Shown one piece after another: positions 51,613-60,672 of a stretch of 64,000 nucleotides of DNA. The stretch's first letter is position 1; the number at the start of each line of letters is the position of its first letter. The notes under the pieces were generated by a model, which worked only from the letters and a program-made list of their open reading frames with translations, had not been told where the DNA came from and did not search any database. The DNA is from JANQIO01 sp965229625 (lineage in GTDB: Bacteria; Pseudomonadota; Gammaproteobacteria; Pseudomonadales; Halieaceae), in the NCBI GenBank assembly GCA_965229625.1, contig CBDDJJ010000002.1, positions 868,001 to 932,000 on the forward strand. Reading direction: 5' to 3'. The position numbers and the translations under genes are program-made.

Positions 51613-52062
51613 CTAGGTGGGCGAGGTGGGCGGGTCGAAGGGCTCGCGAAAATTAAATGCGTCGGCGCTGGGGCCGTTGGCGCGCAACAAGGCCAATCGC
51701 TCGCCGGCCTCTTCCTCCGACGGGATATGGCCGGCGGGAATCCACCACAGGACGACGTAGGCCTGCTCCATGCGTTCGAACCACTCCCCACGCCGCTTCA
51801 TGATTTCCAGGTGCGCCGGACCAAAGACAAAGTCTTTCAGAGCCTCAAGGGATTCCCAGACGGACATGTTGATCAGGGTGGTATCACCGAAGGGGCGGAT
51901 GCTGGTGGCATCGCCGTCCTCATCCTGCAGTCGCCAGACAAAGCCCGGGGAGTGATCGGCGATGGCATTGACGCGATCGATATTGGCGACAAACTCGGCC
52001 ATCACCGGGTCTTCGTATTCGCCGCGCATGTGGGCAATATTGAGCTGTGCCAGGTGATACAT
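51613..52062 (-). CDS. DUF3291 family protein
   Basis: This 149-residue protein has the DUF3291 pattern: YHLAQLNIAHMRGEYEDPVMAEFV at the start (given in part), then INMSVWESLEALKDFVFGPAHLEIM and WFERMEQAYVVLWWIPAGHIPS. It resembles a dimeric alpha-beta barrel monooxygenase fold. Function is unknown. It overlaps the upstream membrane-protein gene at the start and is convergent with the hydroxylase gene, so it is not part of that operon. Confidence 0.85.
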   Translation of the reverse strand: MYHLAQLNIAHMRGEYEDPVMAEFVANIDRVNAIADHSPGFVWRLQDEDGDATSIRPFGDTTLINMSVWESLEALKDFVFGPAHLEIMKRRGEWFERMEQAYVVLWWIPAGHIPSEEEAGERLALLRANGPSADAFNFREPFDPPTSPT

Positions 52063-52496
52063 CAGTCCTCCCAGGAAATGCGCACGCCAAGCCGCGTGAC
52101 CTCCACCACCGGCGGCCGCCGGTCGGTGAGCAGGCGGATTGCGGAAAAGCCACCGCTCAACAGCAGCACCGAGCCGCCACCAATCAGTAACCCCAACTTA
52201 CTGGTGGGCTCCGGCGACACCACGGCGGCCACCACCATCCACAAGCCGACACCGGACAGGCCAAGGGACACACCGACCCCTGCCCACTCGCGACGCGCCA
52301 GCCCGGCGGCACGACCCATGCCGAGAATCGACTGGTTGGCGGGGTCGAGACCGATCTCGGCATCGTCCACCACCAGCACCTCCTGTTCATCCCGGTAGGC
52401 CGCCGCGAGCTTCTCCAGCCAGCCAGGCTCAGAGGTCCGAATCGTGAGTGTTCCACTCTCGGGATCGGCGCTGGTGTCGGTTGGATCTGTATTCAC
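52062..52496 (-). CDS. Hypothetical two-helix membrane protein
   Basis: The protein is about 144 residues (GTG at 52496, or TTG at 52502). Two membrane segments lie at about residues 75-93 and 98-118, with cytosolic flanks containing repeated Asp. I do not recognise it. It is packed between argG and the DUF3291 gene and probably shares transcription with the latter. The ribosome binding site is weak. Confidence 0.6.
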   Translation of the reverse strand: MNTDPTDTSADPESGTLTIRTSEPGWLEKLAAAYRDEQEVLVVDDAEIGLDPANQSILGMGRAAGLARREWAGVGVSLGLSGVGLWMVVAAVVSPEPTSKLGLLIGGGSVLLLSGGFSAIRLLTDRRPPVVEVTRLGVRISWED

Positions 52497-52534
52497 CGGC
52501 AATAATTCTCAAGCCCAGCGCGCGTTCGAAGCGC

Positions 52535-53755
<1,221 letters not shown>

Positions 53756-53880
53756 GGTGTTCCTGTAAACAAAAATGGAGGTTCGTAAAGGGCGCCCAAG
53801 TGTACGCGCCCACCCCCCTCGCTTCAATCAACCTGCCGATTCGGGTAGGATTTGCGGTCACTTCGACATCCGGAACTACC

Positions 53881-54918
53881 GTGACAGAACTCACCCTTAC
53901 GCGCCCCGATGACTGGCACGTGCATCTGCGCGACGGCGCGGCGCTCACCCATACCTGTGCCGACATGGCACGCTACATGGGCCGGGCTATTGTGATGCCC
54001 AACCTGACTCCGCCGGTGACCAATGTCGCCCTCGCCGCCGCTTACCGGGAGCGTATCCTCGCGGCACAGGAGGGCCTGCCGCGCCAGTTCGAGCCGCTGA
54101 TGGTGCTGTACCTGACCGACCAGACAACCGAGGCAGATATCGCCGAGGCGGCGGCCAGCGACTTCGTGCATGCGGTCAAACTCTACCCCGCCGGTGCCAC
54201 CACCAATAGCGACGCCGGGGTGGAGGATCTGTCGGCACTCTACCCGGTCATCGGTGCCATGGAGGAGCACGACCTGCCGCTGCTCATTCACGGCGAGGTC
54301 ACCGACCACGCCGTGGATATCTTCGACCGGGAAGCCGTGTTTATCGAACAGCACCTGCGGCCCATCGTGGCAAGTTTCCCGCGCCTGCGGGTGGTACTGG
54401 AGCACATTACCACCGAGGACGCGGTGGACTTCGTGGCGGGTGCCGGCGACCAGGTAGCCGCTACCATTACCGCCCACCACCTGCTCTACAATCGAAACCA
54501 CATGCTGGTCGGTGGTATACGCCCCCACTACTACTGCTTACCGATCCTCAAGCGTAATCGCCACCAGCTGGCACTGATCAGGGCTGCCACCGGCGGCAAC
54601 CCCAGGTTTTTCCTGGGCACCGATTCCGCTCCCCACGACACGGACGACAAGGAAACCGCCTGTGGCTGCGCCGGCTGCTACACCGCCCACGCGGCAATCG
54701 AGATGTATGCCGAGGTGTTTGAAGAGGCTGGCGCGCTCGACAAACTCGAGGGCTTTGCCAGCCACTTCGGCGCAGATTTCTACCGGCTGCCGCGCAACAG
54801 CGACCGCATTACGCTGACCAGGCAGGACTGGGAGGTGCCGGCCCAGATCGCACTGGGTGCCGGCAGCCTGACGCCCCTGCGGGCGGGAGAGACCGTTCAC
54901 TGGACCGTCCAGTCGTGA
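53881..54918 (+). CDS. pyrC: Dihydroorotase
   Basis: PyrC cyclises carbamoyl aspartate to dihydroorotate in pyrimidine synthesis. The GTG at 53881 gives 345 residues starting with the normal TELTLTRPDDWHVHLRDG. Zn ligands His13 and His15 are in HVH, the carboxylated Lys is at 100 (HAVKLYPAGATT), and HGEVTD and HHLLYNRNHM supply later ligands. It is the class II E. coli-type enzyme. The stop overlaps the rnt start by 4 bases. Confidence 0.97.
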   Translation: MTELTLTRPDDWHVHLRDGAALTHTCADMARYMGRAIVMPNLTPPVTNVALAAAYRERILAAQEGLPRQFEPLMVLYLTDQTTEADIAEAAASDFVHAVKLYPAGATTNSDAGVEDLSALYPVIGAMEEHDLPLLIHGEVTDHAVDIFDREAVFIEQHLRPIVASFPRLRVVLEHITTEDAVDFVAGAGDQVAATITAHHLLYNRNHMLVGGIRPHYYCLPILKRNRHQLALIRAATGGNPRFFLGTDSAPHDTDDKETACGCAGCYTAHAAIEMYAEVFEEAGALDKLEGFASHFGADFYRLPRNSDRITLTRQDWEVPAQIALGAGSLTPLRAGETVHWTVQS

Positions 54919-55562
54919 CCACCATGAACCAGCGATTCCGCGGGTACCTGCCCGTGGTTATCGACATGGAAACCGGTGGCTTCAACGCCGCCACCGATGC
55001 CGTACTGGAAATCGCCGGCACGCTGATGCGCATGAACGATGACGGTGAACTGCGGGTGCATGAGACCCTCAGCTATCACGTCACGCCCTTTGAGGGTGCC
55101 AATATCGAGCAGTCTGCCCTGGACTTTACCGGTATCGACCCCTGGCACCCCTTCCGCGAGGCGATCAGTGAGGAAGAAGCCCTCAAGACCCTGTTCGCCG
55201 CGGTGCGCAAGGAGATGAAAGACCAGGGCTGCATCCGGGCCGTGCTGGTGGGACACAATGCCCACTTCGACGCCGGCTTCCTGGCCGCCGCGGTGGAGCG
55301 TTGTGGTATCAAGCGCAGCCCGTTCCACCCGTTTTCCCATTTCGACACGGCAACGCTGTCGGGCCTCGCCTACGGTCAGACGGTGCTGGCCAAAGCCTGC
55401 CAGATGGCCGGCATCGACTTCAGCAATTCCGAGGCCCACGCCGCGGCCTACGACGCCGAGAAGACCGCCGAGCTGTTCTGCGGGATCGTCAACAAGTGGC
55501 ATGCACTGGGCGGTTGGACAGCGCCGGTCGACGAGGAACTCGTCGAGGAAGATCAAGCCTGA
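54915..55562 (+). CDS. rnt: Ribonuclease T
   Basis: RNase T trims the 3' ends of tRNA and other stable RNAs. The 215-residue DEDD exonuclease has Asp17 and Glu19 in VIDMETGGF, HNAHFDAGFL in the middle, and HAAAYDAEKTAELFCGI near the end. The GTG start overlaps pyrC; an ATG three codons later is possible. A small DUF5522 gene follows directly. Confidence 0.95.
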   Translation: MTTMNQRFRGYLPVVIDMETGGFNAATDAVLEIAGTLMRMNDDGELRVHETLSYHVTPFEGANIEQSALDFTGIDPWHPFREAISEEEALKTLFAAVRKEMKDQGCIRAVLVGHNAHFDAGFLAAAVERCGIKRSPFHPFSHFDTATLSGLAYGQTVLAKACQMAGIDFSNSEAHAAAYDAEKTAELFCGIVNKWHALGGWTAPVDEELVEEDQA

Positions 55563-55572
55563 GTGGCGACCG

Positions 55573-55800
55573 ATGAAGCAGGATAGTGTTGAGGAAAACG
55601 CTGCCCCGGTGAGCGGTGAAGCGCCATTCGCCGAGGCGCATCGCCAGGCCCTCGCAGCCGGCGAGCACTATTATGTCGACCCGCAAACCGGCTACCGCGT
55701 GTTCACGGAACACGCTCACCGGCAGCGTGGCTACTGCTGCGGCAGTGCCTGCCGCCACTGTCCCTTCGGTCACGAGGCGGTACCGGCAAGGCAGCGCTAG
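55573..55800 (+). CDS. DUF5522-type small Cys-rich protein
   Basis: The 75-residue protein carries YYVDPQTGYRVFTEHAHRQRGYCCGSACRHCPFGH (given in part), with four closely spaced cysteines, which matches the DUF5522 family of short, probably metal-binding proteins. The start is an ATG 10 bases after the rnt stop and is probably translated from the same message. Function is unknown. Confidence 0.8.
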   Translation: MKQDSVEENAAPVSGEAPFAEAHRQALAAGEHYYVDPQTGYRVFTEHAHRQRGYCCGSACRHCPFGHEAVPARQR

Positions 55801-55815
55801 CGAACAAACCCGCGG

Positions 55816-56949
55816 CTAGGCGGGTTCTGCTTCCTCCAACTCTTCCTCTTCGAGTTCCAATGACAGTCCACCGCTGCTGGACGTGGGCACATCGCCGGAG
55901 AGCTTGAGGGTAAGCCGTACCGAGTTCTCGGAGTCGGCGTTCTTGAGTGCTTCCTCCATGCTGATCTTGCCTGCCTTGAAAAGGTCCACCAGTGCCTGGT
56001 CAAAGGTCTGCATGCCAAGCTCCTTGGACTTCTCCATGATCTCCTTGATGCTCTCGAACTCACCGCGCAGGATCAGCTCGGAGATGGTGGGTGTTCCCAG
56101 CAGAATCTCGATGGCCGCGCAGCGCTTGCCGTCGGTGGTGGGAATCAGTCGCTGCGACACGAAGGCGCGCAGGTTGGACGACAGGTCCATCAGCAGCTGC
56201 GGACGACGCTCTTCCGGGAAGAAGTTGATAATGCGGTCCAGCGCCTGGTTGGCATTGTTGGCGTGCAGGGTGGAGATTGCCAGGTGGCCGGTCTCCGCAA
56301 ACGCAAGCGCGTGCTCCATGGTTTCGCGGTCGCGGATCTCACCGATCAGGATCACATCAGGCGCCTGGCGCAGCGTGTTCTTGAGAGCCGCGTGCCAGTT
56401 GCGGGTATCCACCCCCACCTCACGCTGGTTGACGATGCACTTCTTGTGCTTGTGCACAAATTCCACCGGGTCCTCGATGGTGATGATATGGCCGGAGGAA
56501 TTGGAATTGCGATGATCGATCAGCGCCGCCAGTGTCGTTGACTTGCCCGAGCCGGTAGCGCCGACCATCAGGATCAGCCCGCGCTTGGCCATGATGGTAT
56601 CAGTCAGGATCGGCGGCAGATTGAGATCGGACGCCTTGGGAATCTCGGTGACAATGTTGCGGGCGACGATGCCCACCTCATTGCGCTGCACGAAGATATT
56701 GACCCTGAAGCGCCCTACCTGGGGGATCGAGATCGCCAGGTTCATCTCCAGCTCAAGCTCGAATTCCTCGCGCTGGGTGTCGTCCATGATCTCGTAGGCG
56801 ATCTCCTTGATCTCGCCAGGCCCCATGACCTCCTTGGCCACGGGCTTGAGCTTGCCCTGAAATTTCGCACAGGGGGGCGCTCCTGTAGATAAATAAAGAT
56901 CTGACCCGCCGTGCTTGGCGAGAGTTTCCAACCAGGGTGTGATGCGCAT
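55816..56949 (-). CDS. pilU: Type IV pilus retraction ATPase, PilU type
   Basis: This 377-residue ATPase powers or assists pilus depolymerisation. The ATPase core has Walker A GATGSGKST near 128-136, the Asp box, TIEDPVEFVH and the HLAISTLHANNANQALDRI segment. The acidic C-terminal tail (LELEEEELEEAEPA) and N-terminus (RITPWLETLAKHGGSDLYLSTGAPP) are more like PilU than PilT. Usually pilT lies directly upstream; here yaeQ does, so pilT must be elsewhere or missing. Confidence 0.9.
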   Translation of the reverse strand: MRITPWLETLAKHGGSDLYLSTGAPPCAKFQGKLKPVAKEVMGPGEIKEIAYEIMDDTQREEFELELEMNLAISIPQVGRFRVNIFVQRNEVGIVARNIVTEIPKASDLNLPPILTDTIMAKRGLILMVGATGSGKSTTLAALIDHRNSNSSGHIITIEDPVEFVHKHKKCIVNQREVGVDTRNWHAALKNTLRQAPDVILIGEIRDRETMEHALAFAETGHLAISTLHANNANQALDRIINFFPEERRPQLLMDLSSNLRAFVSQRLIPTTDGKRCAAIEILLGTPTISELILRGEFESIKEIMEKSKELGMQTFDQALVDLFKAGKISMEEALKNADSENSVRLTLKLSGDVPTSSSGGLSLELEEEELEEAEPA

Positions 56950-57140
56950 CGCCGTACCTCGTTACTGCGTCCTTGGCAAAAATTGTCGAAGAAGACAAAG
57001 AGGCACTAGTTTTATGCGCTGGGCTGGATTCTCGCAAAACGCTCCTGCAAAACTGTGCAGTACTTCACGAACCGGGCGGATCGCCGCCCGCCGTACGACA
57101 GGCGCCACATAACCGCATCATTAGTGAGGTTACCGGTGAG

Positions 57141-57689
57141 TCAGTCGCCGGCCAACGGCAGACGTCGCGGCTGTATCTGCAGGCTGGCGTCACCGGCGGA
57201 CAGCCAGGCTTCGCCGCCCTCAATCGTGCACTGCAATGCAGCGCCGCTCTCTGCCAGGCCGGCCAGTGCCTCACAGGTCTCGTCACTGACCTGGTAGACA
57301 CGCAACTTGTCGAGGCGCGCGAGCGCTGCCGCGTGTTTTTCCCACCACACCGGTGTAGCGCGATCCCCGTAGCAGTAGAGCACCACTTCGTCAGCCCGCC
57401 CGCAGGCCTTGCGCAGGCGCTCCGGGTCCGGCGTACCCAGGTCTATCCACAGCTCCACTTCGCCCGTCAGCGACTTGCGCCACAGGTCAGGTTCGTCATC
57501 CGTGCTGATGCCGCGGCCAAACGCAAGATCATCCGAGGCGTGCAATGCAAAGGCCAACACCCGCAGCATCATCCGCGCCGCGGTTTCCGAGGGGTGCCGG
57601 GCTACGGTCAGGGGAAAGTCTCCATATACCTGCCGGTCAAGGTCAGCGACGTTGAGCAAGAATTTATAGACAGTGGATTTAAGGGCCAT
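57141..57689 (-). CDS. yaeQ: YaeQ family protein
   Basis: The 182-residue protein matches YaeQ throughout: MALKSTVYKFLLNVADLDRQVY at the start (given in part), SDDLAFGRGISTDDEPDLWRKSLTGEVELWIDLG and VVLYCYGDRATPVWW. The structure is known to be PD-(D/E)XK-like; cellular function is unclear. It is divergent from the SDR gene and stands before pilU with about 190 bases in between, where nothing clear was seen. Confidence 0.92.
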   Translation of the reverse strand: MALKSTVYKFLLNVADLDRQVYGDFPLTVARHPSETAARMMLRVLAFALHASDDLAFGRGISTDDEPDLWRKSLTGEVELWIDLGTPDPERLRKACGRADEVVLYCYGDRATPVWWEKHAAALARLDKLRVYQVSDETCEALAGLAESGAALQCTIEGGEAWLSAGDASLQIQPRRLPLAGD

Positions 57690-57819
57690 GGGGTTCGCAA
57701 GCGATGAGCAGGGACAGATATTATCGCAGCTTCCGCTCCGGGTGGCTCACCGCCGCTTTCTGCAACGCCTCCCGGCGTCTACAATCGCGCTTGTCACTCA
57801 GCCGTCAACGGACACCAAG

Positions 57820-58599
57820 ATGCTCGATTCCCTTTTCTCCCTGGACAACAAGACCTGCGTAATCACCGGCGGCTCACGCGGCCTGGGCTATTTTATGGCC
57901 AGGGCCTTCCTGCAGGCCGGCGCCGCGCGCGTCTACATCACCGCCCGCAAGGCCGAGGCCTGCGAGCAGGCCGCCCGTGAGCTGGGCGAGTTCGGGGATT
58001 GTGTGGCCATACCCGGCGACATCAGCACCTCGGAAGAAATAGACAGCCTGGTCGCTACGCTTCGAGAGAAGGAAAACGCGGTACACGTCCTGGTCAATAA
58101 CGCAGGCCGCGGCTGGCTTGAAGAGTTCGAGAGCTTCCCGGAAACAGGCTGGGACAAGGTCATGGACCTCAACGTCAAGGCGCCTTTCTTCCTCATCCAG
58201 AAGTTACTGCCACTGCTGCGCGCCGGCGCCAGTGCCGAAGATACCGCCAGCGTCATCAACATAGGCTCCATCGCCGGTATCTGCGGCGCCACGGATACCT
58301 TCAGCTATGCGCCCAGCAAGGCTGCGATCCACCAGCTCACCCGCAACCTGGCTGCGGAACTGGCCAACGATCATATTCGCGTGAACGCGCTGGCCCCCGG
58401 GCGCTTTTACACCGCCATGACCGAGTATGCGAGTAGCGATGAAGCGCTGTTCCAGGAAGAAATCGCCATGATTCCCCTGCACCGCTGGGGCGAAGAAAAA
58501 GACATCATCGGCCCGGCACTGATGCTTGCGAGTGGGGCCGGCGCCCACATTACGGGCCAAATACTGGCCGTGGACGGGGGCACTACCCTGGTGCGTTGA
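57820..58599 (+). CDS. Short-chain dehydrogenase/reductase
   Basis: The ATG at 57820 gives a 259-residue classical SDR: TGGSRGLGYFMA (cofactor loop, about 15-26), NNAGRGWLEE, catalytic Ser in NIGSIAG, and Tyr163/Lys167 in YAPSKAA. The TAR after the second strand suggests preference for NADP(H). The C-terminal AVDGG motif is normal. The substrate is unknown. A sodium symporter gene follows, so uptake and oxidation of a carboxylate or steroid-like compound can be guessed only. Confidence 0.88.
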   Translation: MLDSLFSLDNKTCVITGGSRGLGYFMARAFLQAGAARVYITARKAEACEQAARELGEFGDCVAIPGDISTSEEIDSLVATLREKENAVHVLVNNAGRGWLEEFESFPETGWDKVMDLNVKAPFFLIQKLLPLLRAGASAEDTASVINIGSIAGICGATDTFSYAPSKAAIHQLTRNLAAELANDHIRVNALAPGRFYTAMTEYASSDEALFQEEIAMIPLHRWGEEKDIIGPALMLASGAGAHITGQILAVDGGTTLVR

Positions 58600-58650
58600 C
58601 GGCAGGCAGGACTTTCCCTGACCGTGCGCCTCGTGCGAGGCTAAGGCCCC

Positions 58651-59559
58651 ATGTTCGACTTCTATATTCGCCACGAATACTGGTTTGCTGCCACCCAGTT
58701 GGCGCTGGCCATGCTGGGCATGGGGGCGACCCTGAAGGTGCGTGACTTCGTGGCGGTTGTTCAACAGCCGCGGGGCCTGCTGTTCGGGCTGGTGGTGCAA
58801 CTGGCCCTGGTACCCCTGTTCGCCTGGGCACTGATTGCAGGCCTCGAACCCGCCACCGGGCTGGCGGTGGGCCTGGCCCTGTGCGCGGCGATACCAGGCG
58901 GCACCATGTCCAACGTGCTGACCTTCCTGGCGCGCGGCCATGTCGCGCTGTCGATCGCCCTCACCGCTATTTGCTCCTTCGCCTGCCTGCTGACCACGCC
59001 GATGGTGCTGGGGCTGTTGATCGCTGCCCAGCTTCCCGCTGAGTTCGAGATGCCCGCCGCCAGAATCGCCATTGAGATCACCGTGATTCTCATGTTGCCA
59101 CTGGTCATCGGCATGGGTGTACTGACCGTCTGGCCCAACGGGGCGGGGCGCTTTTCCAGGATCTGCATCCGCGCCTCGATCTTTGTCATCCTGCTGATTG
59201 TCATCGGCGCGGCGGGCGCCGGCCGGCTGGACCTCAGCAACTTCAGCGGCGCGGAAATCATGACCATGCTGGCATTCGTGGTGGGCCTTGCCGTATTCAG
59301 TTGGCTGGTGCCGCTGCTGCTACGGCTCAATGGGCCGGACAGCACGGCCATCAATATCGAGGTCAGCTTCCGCAATATCAACCTGGCGCTGTTGATCAAG
59401 GCGTCGCTGTTCCCCGCCGTGGTCGGGGTGGTTGATCCGGTGGGCGACAAGGTGCTGTTCACGCTGCTGATGTACGGCGGGCTGGTATTTCCAGTGGCCG
59501 CGGTGCAGGTGTTCCTGCACGGGCGCAGAAACCGACGCCTGGCAGCCGCCGCCACCTAG
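58651..59559 (+). CDS. Bile acid:sodium symporter family (BASS) transporter
   Basis: The 302-residue protein has about nine to ten membrane helices. It carries MLGMGATLKVRDF near the start, GLALCAAIPGGTMSNVLTFLARG (the first crossover region, about 73-95), and VSFRNINLALLI in the second. These match the BASS fold of sodium-driven organic anion symporters. Substrate is unknown; bacterial members take up bile acids, pantoate or keto acids. Confidence 0.87.
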   Translation: MFDFYIRHEYWFAATQLALAMLGMGATLKVRDFVAVVQQPRGLLFGLVVQLALVPLFAWALIAGLEPATGLAVGLALCAAIPGGTMSNVLTFLARGHVALSIALTAICSFACLLTTPMVLGLLIAAQLPAEFEMPAARIAIEITVILMLPLVIGMGVLTVWPNGAGRFSRICIRASIFVILLIVIGAAGAGRLDLSNFSGAEIMTMLAFVVGLAVFSWLVPLLLRLNGPDSTAINIEVSFRNINLALLIKASLFPAVVGVVDPVGDKVLFTLLMYGGLVFPVAAVQVFLHGRRNRRLAAAAT

Positions 59560-60101
59560 TCCCGATAGACTCCCACCCGGTGGATACAGAGGTCCGCAGT
59601 AAAGGCCCGGCCGATAGCCACTACCCCAAGCCGCCGCACCTGACCAGAGTCCAGCGCGCCCTCCACACGATGCGGCTCAAAGGCCGCAAACGGCAACCGC
59701 AGAGTCTGCCATTGCGGCGTTGCCAGGAAGCTGGCGCGATAGGACTGCCAGGGATAGCGCATCCCGTCGGTGCGCAGGTGCACGTTGTAGGTTTCGCTGT
59801 TGCCGTAGACCACCAGCTCGATGCCATCGCCGCCGATGAAGGCCTCGCGCTCGGAAAGCTCCAGGTCAGAAGCCACCTGGACGAAGCCACCGTTGTTTTC
59901 CAGCCGTACGTCGCCCTGCATACGCAAGCAACGGAGGCCATCCAGTTCGGTTTGCCGGGCCTGCCCGGTGGAGATGCCGCCCATGACACGGTCGGAGAAC
60001 AGGCGCCAGCGTTCCAGTGAGTCAGCGGCACCTGCCGGTTCCAGGGTCAACAGCAAGGCCAGCAGCCCGCCGCTAATCGTCCTCGACCCCGCCCAGTTCA
60101 T
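59556..60101 (-). CDS. CIA30-family exported protein
   Basis: The ATG at 60101 gives a 181-residue protein with a signal-like start (SGGLLALLLTLEPAGAADS). The rest matches CIA30 (complex I intermediate-associated 30): WRLFSDRVMGGISTGQ, NNGGFVQVASDLE, YNVHLRTDGMRYPWQSYRASFLA and the final ADLCIHRVGVYRD. Family role in bacteria is unclear; the fold is a beta-sandwich that may bind sugar. It overlaps the end of the upstream Lon-N-domain gene by about 29 bases and so is coupled with it. Confidence 0.82.
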   Translation of the reverse strand: MNWAGSRTISGGLLALLLTLEPAGAADSLERWRLFSDRVMGGISTGQARQTELDGLRCLRMQGDVRLENNGGFVQVASDLELSEREAFIGGDGIELVVYGNSETYNVHLRTDGMRYPWQSYRASFLATPQWQTLRLPFAAFEPHRVEGALDSGQVRRLGVVAIGRAFTADLCIHRVGVYRD

Positions 60102-60672
60102 TGAGGATATGGTCCATCTGGCCCATGAAGTCCTCGATATCATCAAGCCGCAGCAGGTGGTACTTGATTCGTTCATCCACCGGCAGGAGCTGGGCCAACG
60201 AATAGCCCACCTGCCAGGCATCATTGTGGTCGGGGCGAATGCCCAGCTTCCTGACGTGTGGGTGCTGCTCGAGGCTGCGCAACACCGCCAGCATGGAATC
60301 CCAGTCTTCACGCATGCGCTCCGGCGCCCGCAGCGGCTCCAGGCTGACTTCACCCATCACCAGCTGATTGGCTTCGGCCCTTGCGCCGGAAAGCGTGAAC
60401 CGTTCGTTGCCCTCGATGGTAATGCCCAGCAGCCCGTTGGGCAGTGAGTCCCAATCGACAATGCGGGCATAACAGCCGTATTCGCCGAGGTTGGGCTGCC
60501 CGACGCCGGGATGCGCGACCTCGGCGCCTTTGGCGATCCACGCCAGGCCAAAACCGGTGTCTTCTTTCATACAGCCGCGCACCAGGTCGAGGTAGCGCTG
60601 TTCGAAAATCTGCAGGGGGATGCGGCCGCCCGGAAACAATACGCTGGACAGCGGAAACAGCGGGATTTCCAT
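60073..60672 (-). CDS. Lon substrate-binding-domain protein (LON-N only)
   Basis: The 199-residue protein is a free-standing Lon N-terminal domain: MEIPLFPLSSVLFPGGRIPLQIFEQRYLDLVR (given in part) and GLLGITIEGNERFTLSGARAE. It lacks ATPase and protease parts. Such proteins are widespread and may be chaperone-like or adaptors. The start overlaps the RND transporter's stop by one base (TGATG). Confidence 0.88.
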   Translation of the reverse strand: MEIPLFPLSSVLFPGGRIPLQIFEQRYLDLVRGCMKEDTGFGLAWIAKGAEVAHPGVGQPNLGEYGCYARIVDWDSLPNGLLGITIEGNERFTLSGARAEANQLVMGEVSLEPLRAPERMREDWDSMLAVLRSLEQHPHVRKLGIRPDHNDAWQVGYSLAQLLPVDERIKYHLLRLDDIEDFMGQMDHILNELGGVEDD

